A stretch of DNA of 64,000 nucleotides from positions 124,001-188,000 of the forward strand of contig JAHBBC010000016.1 of assembly GCA_019915015.1 (NCBI GenBank), read 5' to 3'. Positions 54,888-64,000 of the stretch are shown here, piece by piece (the first letter of the stretch is position 1; each line of letters begins with the position of its first letter). A program made the translations under genes and the position numbers. The stretch is from Auriscalpium vulgare. Lineage: Eukaryota; Basidiomycota; Agaricomycetes; Russulales; Auriscalpiaceae. The notes beneath the pieces were generated by a model, which worked only from the letters and a program-made list of their open reading frames with translations, was not told the origin of the DNA and searched no databases.

Positions 54888-55900
54888 ATGGCTATAGAGT
54901 TTGTGAGTTTGCTGCGCATATACTGATGTGTATCGTAACTAATCGAAGCCGCATAGGCATTGAATGCGTTGACATCCGTGACTGTCTCCAACCTACTAGC
55001 CTCAAATACTGGCCTACTTCCTCCGCAAGCCACCACTCTTGTCCGTTGGAATCCTTCCCTGCGCCTCCAATAAAACGGGCGGCGGACTGGCAAACGGAAA
55101 GCGGCTTTCCTCCGCCCAAACCCCCATCATCACTGCCACCCCGGGCAACTTAGCCATGGAAATCACTCTGCTACCTGACCCAGACGTCGGTCGCTGTGGT
55201 TCTGTGTTCCGCACTCAGGTGACAAGCCTCTCAGACGCGGACGGCAACAGCATCGCCCTAGACACTGTTCCAGAGCTGGTGCTTAAGGTGGCCAGACGAG
55301 CCCGTAGGCCCTTCCTTGCGCAAGAGGCCTGGTTCTACGAAGAAATGGAAAGTATACAAGGCGTGGCAGTGCCCCATTGCTATGGTTACTTCCAAGGGGA
55401 ACTGCAGCCGGGAATGTCCGTCAATATGAAGGCTGGCTGGAAGGTTGGCCTCGCGAATTGAACTGGTTTGACGAGCCTGGAAACACCAGGGTCTGTGTTC
55501 TGCTACTCGAGAGGGTCGGGGGGCTTACGGTGCCGGGTCAGAAGCCGTTTCCGCACCGGTAAGCATAGTCGTCATGCATACATGGGCTGTGACTTACTTG
55601 ATCATCTGCGCCCAGGGATGACTTGGTCGCTACGTTGGAGGACCTGATCTGCCTTGGTATTGGGCATGGGATATCCGCTGGGAAAATATCCTCCATGCCA
55701 AGCAGGACTCTTCGGCTGCCAGTGCTTCCACCGGAGCTGGAATCAAGTGTCCGCGCCACCACGTCATCCACCACTACAGGTTTATCGATTTTGAAGACGC
55801 GTTTAGGACCAATATGTCGAAGAAGCGACATCAGTCAGTAGGCGGGAGAAATCTTGATCGCCTTCTGGGATGGTTGGAAGAAGGGTTCGTAGGAGAATGA
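54888..55900 (+). pseudogene. Frameshifted protein-kinase-like gene
   Basis: A kinase-like fold is visible in pieces. LVLKVARRARRPFLAQEAW (N-lobe, Lys) comes first, then VPHCYGYFQGEL, then RVCVLLLERVGG (hinge). A spliced segment follows (LVATLEDLICLGIGHG), continuing one base out of phase as DIRWENILHA; then FIDFEDAF replaces the usual DFG. TGA is at 55898-55900. Joining the parts needs at least two single-base shifts (near 55440-55460 and 55665) and probably one near the 5' end. It resembles the atypical kinase-like families expanded in polypores. Assembly errors could mimic these breaks. Confidence 0.6.
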
Positions 55901-56707
55901 ACTTCCGGCGTGAAAAGAAATAGCGCGGATAAATTGCGGATAGGTCCTTATTGTAGATTTACCTTTTCCTCTTCCATATGTCACACAGGCTACCCATAGT
56001 AATAGAGGTCATATCCCCTCTGCCAGTCTGAGGTCCTATGCTCAGTATATGCGGAGTAACGCCAGTCTCCAGCAAGGCGATGTTATATAAGAACCGGATC
56101 GAACACTGACAACGGTGACTCATCGGTCTCTGCTTGCTCTCCTGAGTAAAGACCTGGTTACTGGTAGTCCTGTCTATACAGTGCCGACAGTGACTCTTTC
56201 GCTTTCGAAACGTGCTCACTCTACTAGGTGACGGCGTGCTCAGCTTGTTCGGGACAGAGGTACACGTCATGGACTTCGAATTAGGGATGTCTGAAGCTTG
56301 AAAACAAGAGTACGCGCGCGTGTGCAAAGGTGATATTTATGATAGGCAATTTGAGCTACAATGAAGACTCGAAAAGCGCCGCTGCGGGCGACAGCTACCT
56401 TGCCATTGTCCAGCCGTTGCGCGGCGATCGTGCCCAGCCTCCGATGGATGACGCAGACACGCAGGCGAAGTGCGCGCGACGAGTCGACCGAACTGTGGAC
56501 AGGTCCGTGCCCGACGAGAAAGGCGGTGTGTCAACGGGCGCATCTCTCTGGCAATATCCCCTCAAGCCTGCGCAGGAACAAGAACGAATATGTGCCATTG
56601 GAAGAATCTCTATGCAGCGTGGATGCGAACCCTCCTATCGTACACTCCCCAGAATAACAGCTCAGCTCAACGACATCAAAGCGCGACTAGACAGCAAGCA
56701 TAACCCC
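55901..56707. other. Intergenic, nothing recognised
   Basis: Between the kinase-like gene and the 3' end of the mitochondrial-type gene. A 122-codon minus frame near 55959-56327 has no recognisable feature. Confidence 0.4.
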
Positions 56708-57264
56708 TCATTTCCGCGCCTTCCACGCCTCGCGCAAGCCCAGTTTCCCAATCTCCTCCCCAACGTCCTGGATGGGCGGGGGGTTGCGCTCCGCCAGCGC
56801 GCCCTCGCCCCTCTAGTGCCCTCCTTATCCATCAAGCCCAGCCCGCCCGCCGTCTGCACCTGCGGCCATCGTACCGGGCGCGGAGCGGAAGCGCACGGCG
56901 GCGCTGGCGCCTACGCCTGCGTCGTGGGCCGGGGCGGCGCGCGTGAGCACGGGTGGGCGGGGGTGCTGCTGGTGGAGGCACTCACCGCGGGGTCGGGGGC
57001 GGGCGCGGCGGCGAGGGGCGCGTAGGGGGCGGAGGTCGGGTACGCGCCGGCGGGGACGTCGTAGGGCCGCTCGCTCGGGTGGGGCTCGGAGACGACGTAG
57101 ACGGTGGGGGTGGGCTCGGTGGGGGCGGGCTCGGGGGCGGTGGTGAGCGGGGAGGGGCCCGGGGTGGAGGGCGAGGGGGAGAGGGCGGCGAAGGGGGAGT
57201 AGAAGGTGCGGGTGTGGGCGCGGAGGGGGCGGGGGAGGGCGCGGGCGGCGGTGCGGAGGGACAT
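56708..57264 (-). pseudogene. Frameshifted mitochondrial-type protein gene
   Basis: The N-terminus MSLRTAARALPRPLRAHTRT is a basic amphipathic presequence expected to direct import into mitochondria. A Pro-rich stretch and the pattern YDVPAGAYPTSAPY follow, then STSSTPAHP. The order continues in other frames: VLTRAAPAHDAGVGASAAV, then GGLGLMDKEGT, then NPPPIQDVGEEIGKLGLR and EAWKARK with TGA at 56708-56710. I recall a conserved basidiomycete protein with this block order but do not know its function. At least two to three single-base shifts separate the blocks, in very GC-rich DNA, so indel errors are a serious alternative. Confidence 0.55.
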
Positions 57265-58548
57265 GGTGGTGGTGGTGGTGGTGTGTGTGGGTCGGTGGAG
57301 GCGGCTGGAGAGATGCGGGGTTTATGTATGCGGGACGTGGGGAGCGCCTTACGTCAGGCACACGAGGCGCCCCAACGACTCGTCTAGGTTATAATCGAAC
57401 CATTTCTGGTGGGCAAGCGAGCGTCGTGGTTGCGCTATCCCCGTGGCCATCGTACGTCCCATCCACCATTGGCGGATAGTTATAAGCCCTCCGCCGCGAG
57501 CCCGTCCGTGCCAGCCACCGACGGACTTTGCTCGCTCGGCGTTTCCTCCCCGCAACTCTGCGCCCAGCGAGCGGCGTGATCTCCGAGAAGCTGGCCCTCG
57601 CTCGCGGCCTGTCACTCTCTCGCGCGCTGCCGGCGATCCAACTCTATCCAGCCTCTTCTCCGTACATTCATATGCTCGGCCCGCGCATCGACAAGAACCT
57701 CGAGAGCAGGCTGGCCGTGGCGCGAGCCGCCTCGTCCGCCCAGTTCTCCTGGCGTCCGATCCGGAGTCTGCCCGCGCCCAGCGTCTGCGCCCGCACAAAC
57801 CCCGCAGCACACCTGCCGCTCTCGTCTGTCGTGTGCCTGCCGACAGCGCGTTCTGATTTCATTCAGCCTGAGCTAATGACATGCACCCGTGCATCATTGG
57901 TCATGCGCCGGATGCGCGTGCAGTTCGGTTCCCGACTTGTCGTTCGGTCGCGCGCGGTCGGTCTTGTGAGAATGGATGCACAGCTGACCTGCGCCGTGCG
58001 TGCTGGTGTTGCAGACTTGCAGCTGGTCCCTGCGATGCGTTGCTGGGGGCGTGGCTGCCGGCGGGTCAAGGTGTGGGATGTGCCTAGATAATTGCCGCAT
58101 TTGTCGACGAGTCAGCTCTCCTGGAGAAATTTGTTCTGTTATCGGCCTCATCGGTAGCCGTACGCGTAGGTAGCCACGCAGCGCAAGTCGGCGGGCGAGC
58201 AGCTATTCGCCTCCAGACTTTTGCACGCCCCCATAGTCTCCGTCCCGCTATAGTCGACCGCCAGGCGTACACTGCAGAAAAAGGGTAGTCAGCAATCATG
58301 TTGGATGCTCACAAGTGTCAGCCGAGCCCACGTCACGATGATGAGGTTTTGCCACTGCGCAGCATATAGGCAAGTCAACAGATGGTCATGGAGAGTCCGA
58401 TAGCACAGCCTCCCACGAGACAGAGAAACTGAATGGCCATACACAGGATGAACAAGCGCGCCTACCTAGAGGACGAACGCTGGCCCATCCCATGCCCTGT
58501 CCATCTCTGCGCCGTCGCTCCGCAGCCAGCGCTAGTATACAGTCGACC
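57265..58548. other. Intergenic; one long open frame of doubtful status
   Basis: A 187-codon plus frame at 57528-58091 starts with an Arg-rich MLARRFLPATLRP but shows no family. It overlaps open frames on the other strand, so I do not call it a gene. 57265-57400 is the promoter side of the mitochondrial-type gene. Confidence 0.35.
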
Positions 58549-59108
58549 ATGTCCATGACCACCCTCACCCTCAGCTTCACGCACGACAGCCCCTGCAACA
58601 CACCCTCCACTCCGCCGCCGGCGCAGCGCTCTACACCGTCTCCACGTCCTCGGGCACCACGCGCGTGCATGCCGCCGACGGGCAGCGCGTCGCGGAGTGG
58701 GAGTGGCGGCGCCGCATCCCGTTCCGAGGGTGCGTGGGCCTGGGGTGGGCGGCAGGGCGATTGACTGGGGGCAATGGCAGGACGGCGACGTTCACCGACG
58801 ATCTGGGCGCCGCGTACAAGTGGACGAACAACCGCCCCGGAAGAGCCTCCAGGTGCGCCCTCGCGCGTGGACGTGCGCTAGCTCACTGGGCTCCCGCAGC
58901 TGTACGGCCCGCAGGCCAAGGCAGACTCTGCGCCTATCGCGCGCTTCGTTCCGGCGAGCACGATCCCGGCGCGCTCGGGCTCGACGCGGGTACGGGCACG
59001 GGCGTGCGCGACATGGTCGTCGTGTCGTTTCTGCTGCTGGAGCGACGGCGCATGGAGGGCGAGGTGGAGAGCAGCGCGGCGGCGAGGGCCGTGGCGACGT
59101 CGAATTGA
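58549..59108 (+). pseudogene. DUF6593-family gene broken by frameshifts
   Basis: It parallels the intact neighbour at 59608. MSMTTLTLSFTHDSPCNT is followed one base out of phase by GAALYTVSTSSG and GQRVAEWEW. Intron 1 (GTGCGT...GGCAG, about 58740-58789) leads to TATFTDDLGAAYKWTNN. The next exon end is one base short relative to the intact copy. LYGPQAKADSAPIARF follows intron 2, and a further shift gives GVRDMVVVSFLLLERRR. Stop at 59106-59108. Three single-base shifts make a functional product unlikely unless they are sequencing errors. Confidence 0.75.
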
Positions 59109-59607
59109 TGACGTGCGCGGGGCAGCGACGGCGCGTGCAATGTCCAGTTGCCCGTAGAGCAGTCAGGAAAGGCTGAAAATGGAGAGGATACTTTGTACGC
59201 GCACGATGATGATATGCCACTGTGCAGCAGATTTACAAGTCAGTAGGAGTGCATGGTAGTGGGATGCCGGAAATGTTCGGAAGTTTCCGCGCCCATTCGG
59301 CGGGCGCCTCCGCTCAAGCGCTCACAGCGCTCACTGCAGTCACTCGTCCTGTCCTGCTACTTACCGTACGGTCAATGGCAGTCTCTCAACTCAGAAATTG
59401 CTTCGAGATCTAGAGCTCGAAGCAGGGCAGAGATACCGCTCGAGGGGCAGGAACTCGTGTTGAGTGCATCTCATGACCTGTCCAAATCCATGATGTGCTG
59501 CGCAGCGCCAGCCTGCTGCCTTCCATCTCAGCCTGCATATCACCAGCGGCACCCAAGTCATACAAAACCCCCTCCCCGCCGCCGCCTCCCTATCCTGGCA
59601 TCCATCC
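59109..59607. promoter_or_regulatory. Spacer and promoter of the intact DUF6593 gene
   Basis: About 500 bp with no supported exon. 59560-59607 is C/T-rich leader sequence directly upstream of the ATG. Confidence 0.45.
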
Positions 59608-60272
59608 ATGTCTGTCCGCACCCTCACCTTCCAACAAGACAACCCCTGCAACACGACCATCCTCGCCGACGACGGCGCCGTCCTCTACACCGTCGCGACC
59701 TCCTTCGTGGACGTCAACAAGCCCGTCACGTACGTGCATACGCCGCACGGCGAACGCGTCGCCGAGTGGGAGTGGCGCGACGTGCGCGCGGACATCCTCA
59801 CGCTCGGCCTGCGCCCGAGCGTCTCCGCGAGCGCGTGGCTAAAGAAGAGTCTGATTCCGTACAGAGGGTGCGCGCTCTGGGCTCCGCGGAGGCGAGGACG
59901 CTATGCTAACGGGCTCACAGGACCGTGACATTCGAAGACGATCTGGGCGTCGAGTACAAGTGGACGAACAACCTCCCCGGCAAAAGCCTCAAGGTGCGTC
60001 CATACCCTCTCCTCTCATGCCGCGCGAGTTGCTGAACTCACGCGCCGCAGCTGTACGGCCCGCAGTCCACGAGCGAGCCCATGGCGCGCTTCGTGCGCGC
60101 GGCCAAGATACAGGCGCGGCCGGCTATGCTCCTGCTCGACGAGCGCGCGGAGGGCGTGCGCGACATGGTCGTCGTGTCGTTCCTCCTGCTCGAGCGGCGG
60201 CGGCGCGAGAGCGAGGTGGACACGGGCGGGCGCGCCGCGGCGAGTGCGCTCGGTGGAGGCGCAGTAGGGTGA
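59608..60272 (+). CDS. DUF6593-family protein (intact copy)
   Basis: Three exons, 59608-59867, 59921-59993 and 60051-60272, total 555 nt (184 residues). Order of features: LTFQQDNPCNTTILADDGAV, LYTVATSF, ERVAEWEW, then RGTVTFEDDLGVEYKWTNN and LYGPQS across the two introns, and finally MVVVSFLLLERRRRE. This is the single beta-rich domain of DUF6593, abundant in mushroom-forming fungi with no known biochemical role. No signal peptide or membrane segment is seen, so an intracellular location is likely. One broken copy lies 0.5 kb upstream, another at 15.1-15.8 kb. Confidence 0.85.
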
Positions 60273-60660
60273 CAGTCGAGTTTGCGTTTGCTGGCGTTAT
60301 TAAGTATTGGCATGTGGGGTGCCATACGACCTTGCTCTGAGAGACGCTGGTGTGCGCGACGGTCAAGATGGGCGCAAAGGCGAACGGCCTTATAATTTAA
60401 ATGCAACGCGACAAGAGCTACGACAGAGAGGTGAACGTCTCGTCGCTATCCAATGCTCCATGGTCCGAACATGTCATGCGCTGCTTGGTATTGCATGGTC
60501 TGAAGCGCGGAGTTGGTCAGCGGAACTCGGACAGAGGATAATAGGGAAAAACGCACGGCAAAGACTTCGCAGAGTCTGGGAACATGATTGCCACCACCTT
60601 TCTTGAAATTAGGCCTCAGTGCGCTCTAGAAAACCAAAAAAAGGATAATAATCAGTGACC
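60273..60660. other. Spacer between DUF6593 gene and the tandem array
   Basis: No gene recognised; includes the 3' flank of the DUF6593 gene. Confidence 0.45.
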
Positions 60661-62660
60661 GCAGAGTAACTACACAGATGGCCGGTGCACGTACTCCACT
60701 CGGTGCTCGGGTAGGACTCGGTCCCTGAAAACAGCGTGTGAGGACGATTTGGTCGCTGGAGACTACACGAAATGACACGGACCGTCACGCTCTAGAATGC
60801 CAGAACAGCATCATGGTCAGTTACCGCCGAGCCCTACGCACATGTCCGGTACACGTACTCCATTCGGTGCTCGGGTAGGAATCGGTGTCTGCAAAAAGCG
60901 TATGAGAACGATTTGGTCGCTGGAGACTACACGGATGACACGGACCGCCACGCTCTAGAAAAAATATAATAATCAGTCGCTGCAGAGTGCCTACACAAAC
61001 GTCCTGTGCACGTACTCCACTCGGTGCTCGGGTAGGAATCGGTGTCTACAAAGAGCGTATGAGAACGATTTGGTCGCTGGGGAGTAAAAGAATGACACGG
61101 ACCGCCGCGCTCTAGAATACCAGAACAGCATCATGGTCAGTTACCGCCGAGCCCTACTAATGTCCGGTACACGTACTCCACTCGGTGCTCGGGTAGGAGT
61201 CGGTGTCTGCAAAAAGCGTATGAGAACAATTTGGTCGCTGGAGACAACATGGATGACACGGACCGCCACGCTCTAGAAAAAACATCATTATCAGTCGCTG
61301 CAGAGTGCCTACACAAACGTCCGGTGCACGTACTCCACTCGGTGCTGGGGTAGGAGTCGGTCTCTGTAAAACGCGTTTCAGTACGATTTTCGTCGCTGGA
61401 GACTACAAGGAATGACACGGACCGTCACGCTCTAGAATACCAGGACAGCATCATGGTCAGTTACCGCCGAGCCCTACGAATGTCCGGTACACGTACTCCA
61501 CTCGGTGCTCGGGTAGGAGTCGGTGTCTGCAAAAAGCGTATGAGAACAATTTGGTCGCTGGAGACAACATGGATGACACGGACCGCCACGCTCTAGAAAA
61601 AACATCATAATCAGTCGCCGTACCTACACAAACGTCCGGTACACGTACTCCACTCGGTGCTCGGGTAGGACTCGGTCCCTGCAAGCACGTGTCAGTACTA
61701 TCTGGTCGCTGAAGAGCACACGAATGACACGGACCGTCGCGCTCTAGAATACCAGAAGAGCATCAGGGTAAGTTGCCGCAGAATACCTACACAGACATCC
61801 AGTGCACGTACTCCACTCGGTGCTCGGGTACGACTCGGTCCCTGCAAAAAGCCTGTCAGTACGCTTTGGTCGCTGGAGAGCACACGGATGACACAAACCG
61901 TCACGCTCTAGAATACCAGAACAGCATCATAATCAGTCGCCGCAGAATACCTACACAGACGTCCAGTGCACGTACTCCATTCGGTGCTCGGGTAGGAGTC
62001 GGTCTCTGCAAGAACGTGTTAGTACGCTTTGGTCACTGGAGAGTACACATATGACACGAACCGTCGCGCTCTAGAAAAAGAAAGCATATCAATCAGTCGC
62101 CGCAGAAGATCTGCACAAATTTCCGTGCACGTACTCCACTCGGTGCTCGGGTAGGACTCGGTCCCTGCAAAAAGCGTGTCAGTACGCTTTGGTCGCTGGA
62201 GAGCACACAGATGGCACGGACCGTCGCGCTCTAGAAAAGCATGATGGTCAGGCGCCGCACAGATCTGCACAAATGTCCGGTGTACGTACTCCACACGGTG
62301 CTCGGGTAGGACTCGGTCCCTGCAAAAAGCGTGTCAGTACGATCTGGTCGCTGGAGAGTACACGAATGACACGGACCGTCACGCTCTAGAATACCAGAAC
62401 AGCACCAGGGTCAGTTGCCGCGTAATACGTACACAAATGTATGGTGCACGTACTCCATTCGGTGCTCGGGTAGGAGTCGGTTCCTGTAAGCACGTGGTCA
62501 GTACGCTTTGGACCTTGGTCGCTGGAGAGCACACGCATGCCACGGACCGTCACGCTCTAGAATACCAGAACAGCATTATAATCAGTCGCCGCAGAATACC
62601 TACACAAACGTCCGGTGCACGTACTCCATTCGGTGCTCGGGTAGGAATCGGTCTTTGCAA
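60661..62660 (-). repeat. 13-unit tandem array, ~160 bp period, with exon-like cores
   Basis: The word GTACTCCAYTCGGTGCTCGG or a close variant begins at 60691, 60855, 61012, 61173, 61330, 61493, 61645, 61808, 61972, 62131, 62286, 62450 and 62621, spaced 152-171 bp. On the minus strand most units contain a CTGAC/CTAAC-like branch word and TTTTTGCAG. A 45-bp core then encodes HRLLPEHRVEYVYRT-type residues, and often GT plus a second intron-like segment ending TTCTAG. The last unit (62621) is part of the secreted-protein exon. Confidence 0.9.
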
Positions 62661-62785
62661 TATAAAAAGAATGCGTCAGTCCACTCGAATTGCTGGATAA
62701 CACAATGATACGCACTGTCTGCCACTGGAGCGGCAGAGACAACAGTCGCGAGGACAAAGGCGAAAAAAGCGGGAGAGAACTTCAT
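62600..62785 (-). CDS. Small secreted protein; possible head exon of a repeat precursor
   Basis: Unspliced, it encodes 61 residues: signal peptide MKFSPAFFAFVLATVVSAAP, then VADSAYHCVIQQFEWTDAFF, then CKDRFLPEHRMEYVHRTFV. The last part is one unit of the tandem array that follows downstream on the same strand. A GTTTGTGTAG sequence after HRT could be a donor; splicing there to the next unit keeps the frame because the unit core is 45 bp. Then the product would carry several 15-residue repeats. A TATA box lies 56 bp upstream. It could be an effector-like or processed-peptide precursor; no homologue is recognised. Confidence 0.5.
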   Translation of the reverse strand: MKFSPAFFAFVLATVVSAAPVADSAYHCVIQQFEWTDAFFLYCKDRFLPEHRMEYVHRTFV

Positions 62786-62840
62786 GGCTAGGGATGTTGA
62801 TGGAGAGTTAACTGAGGCATGGAGCAGAATATACAGCTTC

Positions 62841-62847
62841 TTATATA
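62841..62847 (-). promoter_or_regulatory. TATA box of the small secreted-protein gene
   Basis: TATATAA on the minus strand lies 56 bp upstream of the ATG at 62785. Confidence 0.6.
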
Positions 62848-64000
62848 GCTAAAAGAGAGCCTGAGCTTGGCCATGTGCCACAGAGCAACCATAGCAGAGT
62901 CCCGTAGACCATAGAGCGTGGAAGGAATCAGACGATCACATCAAGGAGTGTTCCGGTCCGCACCGTGTCGATCGGGCCCGATCGTGGCGGATTTGCGTAC
63001 AGAAGAGTCTTCCAGATCTGTTGTTCAAGTGAGAGCGGGACTGTGGCGCCTGGTCCCTGCGAAACGAATTCCTCACGCACCGCGCGGGCTCAAGCGCTCA
63101 GACGCGCCAAGCATCTCTGGAGCTACTCTGAAGCATCTGACGACCGCGCTGTCATAGGGACCACGACGAGCCTGGGCAGGATCCCGCCAGATGCTTGCGC
63201 CGCCGGGTCGCCGCGCAGACCACTTGTACCAGTCTTGTACCGCGCGATGACATTGTTTGCACGGCCCCAGCGGTGCTGGAAAGGTTGTGCATTAGCAGGA
63301 CATATGGTCGCACACATATACCCACGTATATGAAGCGGCCGAATTAGCGAGCAGGAGACAAGTCGTTGTCCTCGGACTTAATCGAGGTTTACATCTCGTC
63401 CACGATGTCGGCAGTTGTTCCGATATTTGTGGAGGGGCGACCCTTGGGGTCGAAGTCTTCATTGTGCCCGTGCATAGGCGCGCACCACTGATGGTCATGT
63501 CATGCCCCATGGGTCAAAAAATATTCGCCTGCGCGTGCATCTGCCGGAGCTTGAAGACAATTGGTTATTATGGACCACGGAGAGCTTGCTGTGGTCGCGC
63601 GTCAGCGAGCTACATATTAAATGAATCAATGAGGCCTACTACAGTTGCTGTAATTGTCCATATACGTTTCTTGGGAGATGTAGAAGTAGCGGCCGTCTTG
63701 CAGGATTTACAAGGATTTACATTGGACGGGTGGTACATAGTCCTGGCTACTGGCGTCAGGGTCACCTGCATCTTCACGGGCTCAGATTGCTGTCGCCCAT
63801 GCGCTCTACCAACCACTTGAAAAACTCACCGCTTCAGCGTGTTCAAATCATTGCAGATCACCTGGAAACAGAAACAGACACACCGCGACCGATGATACTC
63901 AGTGTAGTAACGATAGGCCGAGAAGCCCGCTCACCTAATATCTCCTTCGGCAGCAGCTTCACCGTGCCGTGTGCGGCTCATGTCGTTCCTCAAGGCGGCG
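62848..64000. other. Right edge; no complete gene established
   Basis: Near the right end, the minus strand shows intron-like signals (GTGAGCGGGC...TTTCCAG around 63870-63935; GTGAGTTTTT...GATGCAG around 63770-63830). They lie between short open pieces such as KLLPKEI and VTLTPVARTMYHP. This could be the tail of a gene that continues beyond the window, but I could not fix a frame. Confidence 0.35.

Noticed and set aside
57528..58091. 187-codon plus-strand frame with an Arg-rich N-terminus
   Set aside because: No family resemblance, no splice support, and GC-rich DNA keeps frames open by chance; left as intergenic.
60661..62700. CRISPR-like array
   Set aside because: Spacing is regular, but the whole ~160-bp unit is repeated rather than short repeats with unique spacers, and the genome is fungal.

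Overview
The window looks like nuclear DNA of a wood-decay basidiomycete, most likely a polypore-type Agaricomycete. The evidence is short GT-AG introns (mostly 48-64 nt) that restore long frames, GC-rich coding sequence, two secreted plant-polysaccharide enzymes (an AA9 copper monooxygenase and an exo-beta-1,3-galactanase with a CBM35 module), F-box and DUF6593 family members, and a tandem pair of IucA/IucC-type siderophore synthetases. All exon structures were built by hand from splice signals and frame continuity. Wherever I summed the exons, the total was a multiple of three.

Layout. 1-568: 3' end of a DENND6-like gene. 2552-7784: divergent phosphoketolase (-) and acetate kinase (+) genes, together making acetate and ATP from pentose/hexose phosphates. 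8779-10548: a repeat-containing gene with an HLH/zipper-like C-terminus. 12.1-14.65 kb: gene-poor, pyrimidine-rich tract with minisatellites, tandem duplications and two long palindromes. 15.1-15.78 kb: a decayed DUF6593 gene. 16102-17328: AA9 LPMO (-). 18956-20388: NAD-binding epimerase/reductase (-). 21079-30345: a Zn2Cys6 transcription factor followed on the same strand by two paralogous NRPS-independent siderophore synthetases, a possible metabolic cluster. 30582-32606: GH43-CBM35 galactanase (-). 34260-36319: C2-domain, proline-rich protein. 36515-37454: Frag1/DRAM/Sfk1 membrane protein (-). 38101-39178: DsbA/FrnE-like oxidoreductase (-). 40.8-44.3 kb: an F-box gene and its decayed duplicate. 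45475-47847: membrane-anchored casein kinase 1.

The right quarter is accessory. 48457-51082 is a CACTA-like non-autonomous transposon with a second copy of the same family inserted inside it; each insertion keeps its own 3-bp target duplication. A ~174-bp MITE follows. Then come a PD-(D/E)XK-nuclease-like gene (-), a frameshifted kinase-like gene (+), a frameshifted mitochondrial-type gene (-), one broken and one intact DUF6593 gene, and 13 tandem ~160-bp units ending at a small secreted-protein gene with its own TATA box. The array units carry a 45-bp exon-like core that would encode 15-residue repeats in frame with that gene.
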